This document shows positions 1 to 14,066 of a stretch of DNA of 64,000 nucleotides, piece after piece. The notes beneath the pieces were generated by a model. The model did no database searches. It had not been told where the DNA came from and saw only the letters and a list, made by a program, of their open reading frames with translations. How positions within the stretch are numbered: position 1 is the stretch's first letter; every line of letters starts with the position of its first letter. Both the position numbers and the translations under genes were made by a program. This DNA comes from Solenopsis invicta (Eukaryota; Arthropoda; Insecta; Hymenoptera; Formicidae). The stretch lies in the NCBI RefSeq assembly GCF_016802725.1, contig NC_052668.1, positions 26,592,501 to 26,656,500 of the forward strand. The letters are read 5' to 3'.

Positions 1-934
1 TCTAGAGATTTCCGTCTTGTTATTGAAAATACGTAATAGCGTAATAATTGTAATAATTGTGAGAACGAATGTGATATAACTTATTGCATATCAGTAATAG
101 TAATAATAAATTATTAGTTATTCTCGATCAGCAATAATTTGAAAAAAAAATGAGATAATTAGTGCATTAACATTTATATATTGATAACCTTTTTACAATC
201 TTATGTAACGAACGGCTTGCGACGCTCTTTTCGTATGTTTACGCAATTACGTTTAAAGTATCGCATAAATCATTCGTTTTTCAGTCATCAAATTTTAGGC
301 GGCGACAAGTTTCGAAAAATTAGATTTGATAAGTGTCGCTTTTTTTCGTGTTCACTTTTCTTCTCTCTTTTTCTCTTGAAACTCATGTGCGAAATAAAAG
401 AAGAGAAATTATGTCAAACCCAAACATCATTTGTCACTCGCGAAATTATATCGCGTGGATTGCAACAATTTCTAGTCATTCTCTGTTTCTTTGATACACC
501 ATCGCACTGCGATATTTTGACTTATCATTATTTTGTAAAATAAAGTTAATAAGATAATAAAGTCGAGTAATAGAGCGACGAAAGCTTTTGTCTCAAATAC
601 CTACTTCGCATTATATGGAAATTGATGTTTGATAAGAGCGTAGGAGTAAAATGCAAATACTGATTATCGGCGTCGAGAGGGAGATTACGCGGGCCGATAA
701 GTGCCAGTCGTATGCTTCGTGTCGTGTAATTCCTCTTTAAAGAATGACAAAAGTTTAACGGCAGCTATCTAGACTGTGTAAACTTGCTGTCTCGAAAGCG
801 GCGAAAAATTCTCTCTCTACACCGCGTTAATATGTAACGGACATCGTCGTGCGTTTACTCTCTACGTTATATATAAAAATAATTTGTAAAGCGTTCAACA
901 TGGCATACTTTATTTTTGTTATCCCCTATGTTAT

Positions 935-1075
935 TAAAATGACAGATGCAGTATTATTTATAGAACATTTATAGAATTTATTTAATTCTAAGTAAGAATC
1001 TCTTACGTTATTAAAATAATATGTGCCATATTATTTGTAGAATATTTATAGAATTTATTTAATTCTATGTGAGTG
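935..1075 (+). repeat. Tandem pair of about 78-bp units
   Basis: Two units share TATTAAAAT, ATATTATTT-TAGAA and ATTTATAGAATTTATTTAAT. A third related piece lies at about 3845-3895 (ATTTACAGAATTTATTTAAT). Confidence 0.7.
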
Positions 1076-1081
1076 TTTATA

Positions 1082-1177
1082 GAATGCAGATTCTTCATTA
1101 TACCTGTATTTTTTACATTACATTCAAATAAAAAAATGTAATCTAAAAAATACGAGTATAATGAAGGATCTGCATTC
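1082..1177. repeat. Long hairpin, arms of about 43 bp
   Basis: The left arm GAATGCAGATTCTTCATTAT and on to 1124 pairs with 1135-1177 (ending GAAGGATCTGCATTC), with only a few mismatches and a loop of about 10 nt. Could be a small palindromic element or a foldback RNA source. Confidence 0.75.
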
Positions 1178-2246
1178 CATAGTTTCGTGAAATAATAACG
1201 AAAGTCGAACCAGTCTTTCTCATCTTTGAGTTTTTGTTTTACTGGATCGATAGTATAGATTAATCAAGCGAGTATTATTAAAATTCGGACATGTGTTTAA
1301 GTTGCCTCTTTAACCCGATGTTACGTATTCCGCGTTAGAAATACGAAACACTCCTCGGTTTGGTCGCAGAAGGAGATCTCACATTTGGTAGGCGCGATCT
1401 CTCGTCGAACTAGAGCGACGCAATCGGCTGAAATACTGCAGAAGGCAGGGATAGAGCGGTAGGGAATATTTAGGTGGAACGTGCGCGAGTGAGAACACGT
1501 GTGCGTCAGAAGCGCTAGCGGGAAATGTCCATTACGTAACGGAGCCTAAACGTCCGCGTCGACGCTAATTTACGATTCATCGTTGCGATGTGCAATCGGC
1601 GTTATGGAAACCGGAATATTTCGATCGCAACGAAAGATTTATGCCGATCGATCCAAGACCCGCGGCAACCCGCGTATTTATATTTTTATATATAAATTGA
1701 TAATGGCCTCGCTATACCTTCCTCACTTATAACCGATCAAATCGAACGTAATGTCATACACGAAACTGCCATTTTATTGGAAATAAACTCACGTCACATC
1801 ATAACTCAATTCGTTTAAAATTAGATATTCGTCTTTCTGGAACCTAGCCAGGAAAGTTCCCATTCATCATTACACATTTTAAGACCATTATTCTGAAGTC
1901 ATAACATACACTGCAAAAAAGTTCAGTAAATTTGCACAAATAATAGATGTAAAAATTACACAATGATTAGTCCTACAAACATAAAAAGTTATGTAATTTT
2001 ACAGAAATTGTGTAATTCTACAAAAAATTTGCAGATTTGATTTTATTGTGTAAAGTTGTTTTATATGGAAAATTGCGTATATGAGAAAAAATTTTAAATA
2101 TTTTGTGTAGCTATTCAAACTTTTGTAACGTTATGTAATACAACAATCATTCCATGTATCAAATATTCCATGTATCGCTGTGATATATATACTGCAATCA
2201 CCGTGTACGTAACAATTCTGTTTCGTTACTGTGTATGGTCACAGTA

Positions 2247-2480
2247 CACAGAAATAATAATTAGTACATACAAATCAACAATTTATTGTTTTATGTATAA
2301 GTAAGAATGTGAAATCTTCTTGGAAGAATTTATAATCTAAACAGGATATAATTTGCTTATACAAGTTGCATGTACAAATTATGACTATTTACAAAAAAAT
2401 AAATTCTTCTAAGAAAATTTTATATTCTTGCTTATGTACAAAATAACGAATTGTTGATTTAATACTAATTTTTTTCTGTG
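2247..2480. mobile_element. ACACAGAAA-type palindromic MITE, copy 1
   Basis: The left end CACAGAAATAATAATTAGTA and the right end TACTAATTTTTTTCTGTG are inverted, and inner segments around AATTTATTGTTTTATGTATA and CTTATGTACAAAATAACGA pair. Flanked by TA. The right half recurs at 48775-48868. Confidence 0.75.
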
Positions 2481-2639
2481 TAGTTATTCTATTGTTAACA
2501 CTAGAAGAATATAGCTGAACGTACACTTTTTAAGAAATTTTGGAAATAATAATAAATAAATAAGTTTATCGAAAGAGAGAAAGAGAGAGAAAAAATTATT
2601 ATTTTATTTTGTTAGTGCTTTATCATAATTAACAAGGAA

Positions 2640-3225
2640 CCTTTCAGAAGTGTCTGCCTCAGATTTAGACGAGCCTTTAATGTGTTGTAGTACAGATTAA
2701 AATAAACACGTATTTTTTTTACATGCCCGTTTTCACTTTTAGGGGGTAAAACATCCCCTTGAAGAAGCTCGGTTTTTTTCTTTCGAAGCATATATCGTCG
2801 AAACTATAGGAGATAGAAAAAAATGTTCTGATTAAAAGGTAATGCCTTGAGAAGTACTTTATAACAATGATACAAAACATTTTAAAAAAATTTTGTGTTA
2901 TACTTTTCCCCATTGCTTACCTGTTCTTTTTTCAATATTTTTATTTTTTCTTATAAACAAAATAAAGCTTATTTTATTACAAATTTAATAGCATATGATA
3001 AAGTTATGTTAAGACATTTCCATTTTCCAAAAATAATTAAACGAAATAAATGTAACGTCTCTACACGCATGATACATGTATCTGTCCGTGCGTCACGGAA
3101 GTGTCCCCCTGACGAGTCCTTCAATATGTTGCAGTACAGATAAAAATAAGGAACATGTATTTTTTATACGTGCTCAATTTCACTTTTAGAGGGTAAAATA
3201 CCCCTTTGAATGAAAGCTTCTAATG
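2640..3225 (+). repeat. Direct repeat pair flanking 320 bp
   Basis: About 130 bp at 2646-2775 recurs, diverged, at 3100-3222: both contain GTGTTGTAGTACAGAT-like, ACATGCCCGTTTTCACTTTT and AGGGGGTAAAACATCCCCTT variants. The AT-rich sequence between them has no reading frame of note. Confidence 0.6.
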
Positions 3226-5430
3226 AAGATGAATTGGACGAAAAAATCTCACTAGCTAGAAATAAAGAAACCGCTTCGTAAATAACATGTTGTACCAAAA
3301 GTGATGAATTGCCAAATAGGTAACAATTCATTATTCCAAAGAATATTCTGTAAAACGCTTTACATTCAACATATAATCACAATGCAATACATATGTAAAT
3401 ATATAATTTAATATATGGCATTAATGTAAAATGAGTAATTTACGTTATCATTAGTAAGATTATATTTATATAGTGGTTGGAGCATAAATGTAAGCTTACT
3501 GGCGACGAAACACACAATATTCATTTTATATAAACATATATACTTAATTATATATTATATAATTTACACTGATTAACGAAACCTACAATTTAAACACCAG
3601 TTCCAAAACACCTAATTTAGAGAAATTCTCATGGCAAGAATCTCGATGATTTACTATTGTCTTTCAAGATCGTCAACGATCAAATAGGAATCGAATTCTG
3701 ATCAGTTGGATTTGAATCCGGATCTTTAGAGCAGACATCTTTCTGCGTCACGATCACCACATCGCACAAAAGATACTGATATTGTTTACAGGATGTGTGA
3801 TAGAGAGCTGTACATACTTATACAAATTATATTTGTAAAATAATATAAATTATATTATTTGCGGAATATTTACAGAATTTATTTAATTCTAAGTAAGTAT
3901 TTGTATGAAGCGAAGACCTTTGATTATATTCTTTTATTTGAATGTACAGTAATACAATTGCAAAAAGTATTGTTAAATTATCATTCCTACAATTTTCCAT
4001 ATATATTACAAAATTACTTCTGCAATCTGCTTAATTACAAATTAAAGTTTTACACAAAATTTTTTTACAATGTATACTTACCAATTAAAAAATGCGCAAG
4101 TATTTAAAAAAATACCACCTTATTTTTTAATTGAACCGAATACATTCTAAAAAAATTTTGTGCAAAATTACACTTATTACAGTAAAAATATAAGTTTGAA
4201 ATCAGCTTTAACAGCTGTAAATTTCCACGCGTTCGTAAATTTGCAATATATACAAGAGTAAAATCAATTTCCTAATTTGTAATTAAGCAGATTGCAAAAG
4301 TAAATTTACAATATGTGGAAAATTACAGCAATACTTGAGTTAATTTCTTGTTTTAAACAGAGCCTTACTACTTTATCTAAAAACAAATTATCTAAAAACA
4401 AGAACAAAAGAATGTAAGAAACGCAAAAGAAAACGAATAATGTAACGATAACGGCTCTTAGCGTTCTGAAAATTACAAGCATTCTGATGCTCGAATCCTG
4501 TTGAATACATATCGCGCGAAACTGTTAAATGCAAACGTACAAATGAGACTTCTGCATTGCAACAGGTGCAAATTCCAGGGTCATATTAAGACCTCAAGCC
4601 ATTCAAACCGCGATGTATTAAGAGCTTAAGGCCTGCATACACCGCGAATGTCAGGCCAATGAAAATTAAGCCGATAGAACTGCACCGGCGCCAAGTCCGC
4701 CGTAATCCCAAGATACAAGCGCATTCAAAATAAGGCTCGGTGAGAAGGAAGAAAACGTTATTCAACGTTTTTTTCAAGAAACCTGCTCACTCGCTCTCTG
4801 ACAATGGCACACAAGGGCGGCATTCGTCGTCCTAAGAAATTCGCGTGAACGCACGCGTTTAAACCACTGTAATATTTATTTACGAAAACATCAATCTTGA
4901 CGGTAATTATAATTGACAACCGCGCGTCACTCGGTGCATTAACCGCGTAACGAAGATTAATTACGCTTCAACGGTGTCGCGGTATCGTGCGACGCACGCA
5001 TCGAAATCGTTTCTCATGCGCGGCGAAGTGTCGAGGGTGGAGTCGGAGATGATCGCAGCGTCGATCGTGCGAAAGGGAAGCACCGTTAAAATTTTAGGTG
5101 CGCGGCTGAGAGGGACCCTAAATACGTCGTCTCCTTTACGGCTGTTTTTACGATTGTTCAACGGAGACCGCGATTTCTTCATGCTCGCGGATGCGAGCCG
5201 AATATCAAAGCAGAAGAAATCGCTGCTATCTGTCTCTGGCGCAATCGACCGGCCGAAAGTAAAAGCAACCGCACTTGTTCCTCACAATTTATACCGTGCT
5301 CCCGGCCCGTAATTTATGATTCCTTTTCGTTTCTTCTCCGACGGGGAGAAAGAAGGTTACGCGGTTTATGACATGTTTATCGTGATAAAATCGGACAAAT
5401 ATAACCGACTCCAAAAGCGATGCTAGATCA

Positions 5431-5560
5431 GGGTGTTTACTCAAGTTCTGTAAAAGAACTTGAGAATTCTCGGTTTTTCTAGAAATTTTTTTCAAAATTC
5501 AGAGATTTAAGAGCACTTTAATGCAGCTTTGAAATAAATTTATTTTATTACATCTTTCAA
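5431..5560. repeat. End of the possible hAT-like family
   Basis: CAGGGTGTTTACTCAAGTTC and following sequence match 41705-41830. The matching opposite end may be at 7600-7735, which would make a longer copy of about 2.3 kb, but the interior is not shared with the 42-kb copy. Confidence 0.4.
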
Positions 5561-8500
5561 CGTTCCTTGCTAAGTAACTGTAATCATACGATGGGAAAAA
5601 AAATTTAGTGCCTGCGGCAAAGGCTGTTCAGTCGAAACACTTTTTAACCCAAATATTTCGTTTTACACAGCAAAAAATTTGCTTCCACAAAATAGAGGCA
5701 AATAAAAAAAAATTTATTTACATTAATTAAATAGTTTTGTTCGGTATATTTTAACCAAATTATTTGTTGTTACAGCAAATCATTTTTCCTAGTGTATAAT
5801 CACAAAAAAACCACTTGAGTTTTGAATATTAAATTTGAAAAAGTCTTAAAAAAATAAAATGTGACCTAAGTAGTATATTATTCCTGACAAAAATTGTTAG
5901 AGATTATGTTCGTAACTATTTCTTTACGAAGAATTTTATCAATGGTTATGTTGTTTATAAAGAGTTTCATTGACAGTTATATTGTTTGGAAGAATATTGC
6001 AAACGCCTGATAAATCCTCCATTGAATAATAAATAAATTGTCTGATGGACGAGACATAATTCTTCATTCTTGTAAATGAAGATCAGCGCACAATAGAATA
6101 TAAGGCGCAGCAATGTGAAACTTTTCAGATATTCTAATAAAATGATTTCCTGATGCAAGTCCCGAAAATCGAGGTTGAGAACAAAAGTAAATAAAAAACC
6201 TATTTTGACAGTAGGGAAAGGGGGACAAATAGTGACAATTTAAATTTCTTCTCTTTTCCGTACCTATTCTACCACCTACCATTAATACAAAGATAGTTTT
6301 TAAGTATTCAACTATTTTCTAAAAAAAGCGGTGAAACTGTAAAGCCAAATGTAGCTAAAGGAAAAGCTTGAAATTTTGTCTTCGTTGAAACGAGGTTAAA
6401 CCAGGATTTTGTTTTAATACTCTAAGGTACATTTTGTTGATTGCTGAATCTTTGGACGACATTTAACTTATTCTGTATCGTACAGTACATTTTTTCCTCT
6501 TTTGATATAATCTGTATACTTGGATATCAAGTTGGTAAAGTTTTACAGGAGAAAATAGCTTTTGGGGCAAATAGTGGCAAATGTAGACTTGAATTGTTAA
6601 TAGAGAGGTTTAGAGTTGTTTTGTTCATAAAAAGAGAAACAGAGAGAAAAAGAGCGGACAATTAAATTCATATTACTCAAAATTGTAATTAGTAAACAAT
6701 TAAAATTTTGATTACATTGTTACATTGTTTTCTTAAAAGTTACGAATCTATCTTGCAATTACGATATTTTGTTTTTATTATTCGTTCTTTCTACAGCCAT
6801 TATTAACATATACGTACGATATAAAAACTGTTTTGTTTAAAACATTAATTGTTCAAATTTTAATTAAGTTTTTCTTATATTTTAAGATGGAAAGTACTTT
6901 TTTAGTGAAAAATCATAATCTTAAAAATCTAAAATCAACTTGCAGGAAAAAGAGAAGAAAAAAACCATCTCTATTTATCTTTCCCCTCCCTTTAGTTCTC
7001 TACTAAAATTAATTCATGCAAAAATCTGGTATCCAAAATCTTTGTAAAAAATAGTCTTACATTGAAAGTTAATCGTTTGCGGGAAGTAATGTTTCTGGAA
7101 TGTTACAAGTATTCAAAGGAATTTAATAAATATCCTCAGAACATTTGCAACATTCTGAAAACATCACACATTTTTTTAACGCCGAACAAATATAGTCGTG
7201 AACATCTCATAAATAATTCCATGTTTAATTTTCCATTGTAAACGCTTGTAAACGCTCTAATAAATGTTTTTAAAACTCCAATTAAACATCTATTTAACGC
7301 TTAAACAAACATCTTATAAATTTTTAATAAATATACTATTTCCGCTAGGGACGATTTGTCCGCAATTATCTAGCTCACTAAAATTACAGAATACGAAATG
7401 TGATTAAATACACAACATCAATTTGTCTGTTTTTATTATCATTGATTTTTTAAAAATAAGCACTTGTCACACGAGAATGTATATGAATGTATATGGAATG
7501 TATGTGCAATTTATTGTTAATTATTTGTTGATAGTTTGTATGACCACAAATTAGAAACAAATAATACAAGAAATAATTTTATCAGAAAAAAGTTAAATTT
7601 AAAAATAGAATTACAAAAGTTTCCCCGAGTTCCAATAAAATTCCATGAAAATCGAATGATTTTCAAGGATAATAAATTTCCGGAAAATTCCACATTCATT
7701 CAATTTTTCTCAGTGATATATACCCTGCAGGATAAATAAAATTTGATACTTTGAATATATTAAAAAGTTGATAATAGACTCTTTCAAAGATCTCTCATTA
7801 AAATGAGGTTGGGTGACACTTTGAGACACACACACCCTCGCACGTCGAAAATAATCGCACACTCGCCGCCCGTCGACAATATTTTGTTCCACCTGGCAGC
7901 GTTCTGAAGATATTGGATATCTCAAAAACGTGAAAGCTTATTGTGCATCAAAAAGCGAGATATAATTACAATGGTTGTTCTAGACAGTAAATTAATTGTA
8001 AAAAACGACACTCTTATTTTAATATCAAACATACTTAAAAATTTTTATATGCAAGAAAAGTATTTATTTCATGGAGTAATATTTAATTAAAGAAAATGCT
8101 TCATCAAAAAATATTTTTTTAAACAATTGTGTTTTTTCTGTTGAACAATATGCATGGTTTAATGCAACAAAATTAAATAAAAAATTGTATTCAAAAAAAT
8201 AATTTTAGTTTTAACTAAAAATACATTGTTTCTGTAAAATAAATGTAAGCCCAAAAATAGAAATATTAAATATAAGGAACGTTTTTTTCTTTGTGCAAGC
8301 GTAATCTTGTTTGCTTAAAAATTGGAGTGTTATCTAATTTGAAGCCTGGTTTCCGCGTTTCCAATTGGTTATAAATATATTAATTTAATAATTGCTTAAT
8401 ATGAATGTAACAACTAGATAATTAATTAATTATTATAAATATTTATTAAATTTGTAAAAGAATCACTGTGGGAAAAAGAAGGAGAACGTGTAACGCGTGC

Positions 8501-10079
8501 TATTAATTTATTTTATACTTAAGAAGATCCGTATCTCGTGTGAGTCAAAACGTTTATTGTTATATATCGTGTTAAAAATTAATATTTATATATACTAATT
8601 TCAATAAATTGATGCACGCTTTTATCCGAAGTTAGCTGCTATTAGCACTGTTATTACTGCTAATAAATTTCTGTTTCTACTATATTTATTTGTGTCGGAG
8701 CCTTAATAAATTTCTGTTTTTATTGTTCGAGATTGTATAATCGTATAAGAAGAAATTGTATTTTATTCAAGCGTTGCGGTTTTAGCGCGAACATCCATGC
8801 GTACGTAAACAGTTGCAACTCGTTCGCATTGTACTTCGTGAGCAGGTTTTTTCCTCGCAATTCCACAAATAGCCCGAACTCGTTTGATTTCTGAGAAATT
8901 CGCTCGCGCGAGATAGTTTAATCAACGTCGGACGGGAAAATCGCGCGAGTGAGAAAACTCGCGGATTAACGAATCGAACGTTCAAGAGCGATTTGCCGAG
9001 TGCGTCGGCTGCGACACCCGGTATACGCGAGTATTCCTTCGCGGCCGGGGCACGGCGGATCAAAGAATCAATTTAAAGGCGCTCGGTGCCGTGCATGTGT
9101 ACATACATCATCACCAAAAACAATTTCGCCTTATTAAGAGTCCGGGGATTGTAAAGCTGACGAGTTAACGAGCCACCGGCTTGTTCCTCGTACGCGTTAT
9201 GTACCGGGTACTACGAGCACAACGACAGTTATATTGTTCGCATTTTACGTGTTCAGGTAAAATATTAAATGCTTGTCGAGTCGATCGGAACTCCAAAAAA
9301 TTGCTCCTTAAATGAACGAAACTTAGACGCCTAACAATGGAAATAAAAAAAAAAGCTATGGAAAAACAATTGTTTCATAAGAACAGATTTTAAAGACAAT
9401 AAATGTAAATAAAATCATTTGCCAGGCAAAAATTCGTGACTGCTCCCGTGTAACAGCATTGTTAATTAAAATGCGCAATTATGGATGTAGAAGGAGCAAT
9501 TAAAGAGCAATTTTTTGTGCTACAACACAATTACTTTTATTCGTAATGCCAACTCCGGATTGGTTTGAATTGAGCTTGTCACGCTGATACACACGCTCCG
9601 GTTAAACAAGCCAATTTGGTTTCAAGCAAATCGAATATTTTCTCGTATTTCCTCAAGTCGCTTGCGTAAGTCAAAATAACTGTGTAGTTTTGTTGAGCTA
9701 GACGCTGGATGTTCGGATAAACTCGACAAGCGTGCTTATGCACACATGTATACTTGACGAGTTTGCTCGAACATATGTGGCTAGCTTAACGAAAACCGCG
9801 GATTTAACCCCGCGACAAAAATTTCCACGTCGATGGCAAATTAAGAAAAAACGCGAGGCAAACGTGGTCTCCCTCGTGGCTTGCGTTTCGGCATTAAAGT
9901 TTGCTGACTCCAAGTTCTGCGCGGAATATTACGTTGTACACACACTGCAGTACTGGCAAAAGATTTTAAAATCAAAGAGCTGAATTTAGCAGTAAATTTC
10001 ATGACGGAGTGCGTTTGATGCTGACAAGAAAGAGAGTAAGAAAGGCGATTTTCAAACAATAATATTAAGGATGTTTGGT

Positions 10080-11020
10080 GATAATATGAGCTTAAAGTTA
10101 TCAAAATTTAAAAACTGAAGTCTTCTTTAGTTTATTTACTAAACAAAGAATTTTGATCACAAATGCCCGAATTTTGGTACTGAAATATAATTTATAATTA
10201 TTTTTGCAAAAAATAGCTATTTTGTTACAGTTTTAGATAAATAATTTTTAAACGAATCAGTGGATTCAAGTAAACCTTTGCACGAATAGTAGTTATTAAT
10301 TTTATTAATATATGTAAAAAATTTAATTAATAAATCGTAATGTTATTTTGTCATCAAATTTGCAAATAAACATTATAACATATAAGAATTTATGTAAACA
10401 TCTTATATGAAATATTTTATGTAAGAGCAAACAAAAAATTAAATAACTTAAAAATGAAAAATAATTCAAAAAGGGAAATATGTGCTTAAATTTTACACAG
10501 ACTCAAAAGTAAGGAAAAGTAGCTGAATGCGTAAAACGATCTCGCAAAGAGTACTTATTCAATATTTTACATTCTTATTTCATACAAGTAACATTTAGTG
10601 ATAAAAAAATACGAAATAAGTAATGAAGACAGAAATTAACAATTCATTTTATTTTGTGCACGCTATCAGCATTTTTAAAAAATCAGGTCATACGATATAA
10701 AAATTTACATCTGATGTAAATTTTTCATCAACTTACTCGGAAGCGGTACGATTGAAAAGAGAGTAAGAAAGGCGCTTTAGGCGATTGGTTTTCTGAATCA
10801 CAATTTTTGCAGCATGTTGGAGAAAAGTTTATAACAAATTAATTTGCTGTTACTGAAACATCAAGCTGCATTTCGAATTTTGATTTGCATCTAAAACAGC
10901 ACTAAATATAATAAAAAATAGCTTAAGTGATACGCATTTGCCAACTTTCCTCTAATGATAAAACAATCCGTAGAACTTGTAAATTTTTGGTAATACTTTG
11001 TGATGTGACACATACATCCT
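10080..11020 (-). repeat. Large dispersed repeat family, copy 1 (inverted)
   Basis: Reverse complement of parts of this region matches 30680-31535 and 44870-46250; 10080-10460 matches the reverse complement of 32800-33255. Shared words include AGAACGATCTC-like AGCTGAATGCGTAAAACGAT, CTGATGTAAATTTTTCATCA and AATTTTTGGTAATACTTTG. No transposase frame is seen. It could be a decayed non-autonomous DNA element. Confidence 0.65.
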
Positions 11021-12718
11021 TAATATTACATTATTATCAAACTTGGTAAAAAAATAAAGATCTAATAATTTCGTATTTTTAAAATACGTCGGAAGTAAGC
11101 GTTCCTTAATTGAAATGTGCAACGATAAAAATATAAAATATAACAGCATTGGAAAAATTATGCAATGTCAGACATAATTATTAGAATTTTTTTGGCTACA
11201 ATTACGTGTTCTTATATTAACATCTACATATTATCGCTCTTTAGTGATCTATTTAATATTTTAACACCGCGTATGCATATATAGAGCTAGAATTACATTT
11301 TATAATTATTACAGTTTAATAACGAATGAATTATAATGATACATCCGCCAGAAGAAATTTGTTAATTGCAAACATTTTCTTTAAATATGGTTAAGAAATT
11401 AGCAAATGCTCGCTCGTCATTTGGTGCTAAATATAGCTCGTGCTGACCGAAAAATAATACATTGCGCGCACCGCCGTGTGCTGTCGCCATAGAAGCACGT
11501 AATCGGAAAGCCACGGTGTGTTAAATTCACGGCGAGAATACGAGCCGATGAAGTCTTTCAGGGACCTACTTCCCAAGTTTCCTCCCGTGTCGGTCGTTTG
11601 CGGATCTGCTTTGCGACGCAAATCAGATCGATTTGCAGACCTAGGTGGCAATTAGCACCGCGTGCGTGCTGTGAATCCCACATTGGTGTCGCAGCGTCAC
11701 TGAAACGTGCTGCCGGTACCGTGCTAAGTGCACGCACCGATCCTTCGCGTTTGCGGATTCTTTTAAGAGCGCGCAGGAAGGAAAGAAAAGGAAAACCGAT
11801 GCACCATTTGTTCGGCGACGAGGCGCGATTACGGAGAATCGGCATCGAGGACACAACGAAGGAGTGGAAGGCTCGTCGAGAAATTTATTCGCATCGCGCG
11901 AACGTGTCGCACGTTTTGCGAGATTACGCAAGAATTCGACGATGTCGGATGCGAGAATACCCATGATTAATTATTAAACGAACGGGAGAATGAAGTCGCC
12001 ACCCGGCGACGCGGAATAACCGACGGATTACATAAGAGCAGTTAGCATTAATCGAAGTCGTCGTATGTAGATTGGATGGAATCAACAGGAACGACTTAGA
12101 AAAATAACTTTCCTCGCGACGACGTCGCGAGGCGTTTCGATGCGATCGACCGACGCATACGGCCGCGTCATTCTGATTTCATCGATCGAAACGTGAATTC
12201 CGCAATCGGAAAATGCTACTTGAATTATTACTTCATTGAGAAAAATGATTTTATTACATCAGCAGGACGTGATTGATCGTTTTGATGACACTGAGCAGAA
12301 TTTATGATAGGTTATTATGATAGGATTCGAGATTTTATAATAGGAACGTTTGATAGACTTTACTATAATCTAGACGTCACTCTGTCATGCATCTTTACTG
12401 TAATTCCTATGAAATTTCTGATTTGTCTGTTTTTGAGCAGACGTACTGCTTGATTCCATCAGATTTCTAAATAATGAAGCAAGATTCTTTTTTTATTCTG
12501 TCCGATGTAAAAAATCTGTTTTCCTTATTTTCTTCATACTACCTTATTTTCATTTCCCAGAGTTGGGAAGGTAACACGTTACTTGTAACATCGTTACAGT
12601 TCTTTTTTTAGTAACAAATTGGTAACGACGTTATTTTTTTTTTCGCAAGCCGTAACGACGACGTAGTTACATTTTTTCTCAATAATGAGTACAATAGTTG
12701 CTTCCACCGTTATTTCTT

Positions 12719-13194
12719 ACACGGAAAGAACAATTTTACTGTAGTATCTAAAAGTTTAGCTAGGTACAGATCAGAAATTGATTTTACGATGGTCTATCAA
12801 AATAATTATGTGACAGGTTCAAGCACGACGATACTGGTGCAAAAAGTTTTGACAGTCTAGCAATCAGTTTAAACGTCCAATATAAATTTCTTAATGGTCC
12901 AACATAATTATTTTCAAATCCGTATTTCTGCAAAATTGTCCTTTCCGTATACATTTTAAACATATTTACGCACAAAAAGAACAATTTTGCTGAAATACAG
13001 ATCTGAAAGTAATTATGTTGAACCATTTAAAAAATTGTATGAGATGCTTAACTCGGTTGCTAAAATGTTAAAACTGTTTGAAGCAACATTATCGTGCTTG
13101 GGCGTCCTAAATAATTATTTCAATGGTCTAACATAAAATTATTTTCTGATCTAGATAAATTTTTAGATGTTGCATCAAAATAGTTTTTTCCGTA
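12719..13194. mobile_element. ACGGAAAGAACAATTTT-type element, two units side by side
   Basis: Units at about 12719-12951 and 12971-13194. Each begins like ACGGAAAGAACAATTTTGCT and ends with its complement near AAAATTGTCCTTTCCGTA; the interiors share TTCAAGCACGA / TGCTTGGGCGTC and AATAATTATGTTGGACCA-like arms. Non-coding and MITE-like. Confidence 0.7.
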
Positions 13195-14066
13195 TCAGGT
13201 GTGTTTAGTCTTCAATCTCCAGGACATTTTTATATTCATAGTTTGTTTTGATATCATCGTAAAACATAAGCTTTAAAATGTTATAAGCCAATCGTATTGT
13301 CAATACAGTTTAAGAATTTTTCGATGTATAAAATATTATCATATTAAAATTTAAAATATTAGTACTTGGTTTAATTATAATTTTATTTATAATTAGCTTA
13401 TAATTTTACAAATTGTAAGCTAACTATAAATATAATTATAAATAAACTAACAATAAGTACTAATATTTTTAAATACAAAATTAAAGATGCAAAAGAGTAA
13501 ACATTTTTCTGTACTCATAAATTTAATAAAAATAAAAGAATTTGATTTGCAATTTTGAGTATTTTAAAATCTTTTCCTTCAAATTTTTTCCTTGCAAATT
13601 TAAGATATGAAATAATATTGTTTTATTATGTAATATTAATGGTTTAATAAAAAAATATTATCAATAAATTTTTCGTTTAATTTAATTTTGTTTGGCATTA
13701 AAAAAATAATGGTAAAAGCAAATTTACTTTTTAAATAACAAAAACGCGATAATTATAGTTACTTAAAAAAAATAACTTTTCCAACTCTGCTCTTTTCTTG
13801 TTGAGAATCCTAAATAATTCAAAAATTAATTATCAAAAAAGTTTCCATTTAAATTATGTTTAAATAATTCTTATCATGCATTTCTATAACTAATAACTTT
13901 TCTAAGAGAAAGGAACAGAATATTTTCGCTTAAAGGTGGAGACGGGGGAAGGACGAAATATCGTATCTCACGGTTAGTTCTATTTGACTTCTCGCATTCT
14001 CTGGCTTGAGAAGCACTGCGCTGTACAATCTACGCGATCAACTCGCACATTACACACCGCACGTAC

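Larger units (their letters stand above)
1..14066. other. Left part: Mitf intron 3, no recognised exon
   Basis: By position this lies in the Mitf intron after exon 3. It is AT-rich, with GC-richer islands at about 1310-1680, 4920-5300, 8780-9240 and 11430-12200. None gives a recognisable protein in any frame, and none resembles the bHLH-zipper or acidic helix expected next in Mitf. Repeats found here are listed separately. The island at 11430-11966 is open on both strands but both translations are Arg/Ser-rich and unlike any family I know. Confidence 0.6.

Noticed and set aside
3097..3140. Hammerhead ribozyme from CTGACGAGTCC
   Set aside because: No GGAC...GAAA partner strand follows and no cleavage-site stem could be paired.
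3640..3790. tRNA-like words (GATTTGAATCC)
   Set aside because: No cloverleaf can be folded around them.
5967..6282. Possible pogo/Tigger-type transposase remnant on the minus strand
   Set aside because: A few words such as VGGR at the start look suggestive, but no DDE motif or longer similarity can be followed in any frame.
13980..14066. Extension of Mitf exon 3 to the in-frame stop
   Set aside because: A consensus donor GAG|GTACGTGCG ends the exon at 14067, and the extra residues resemble no Mitf protein.
1..14066. Search for the Mitf bHLH-zipper and activation-helix exons
   Set aside because: No frame on the minus strand shows the basic region or zipper; they must lie outside the window.
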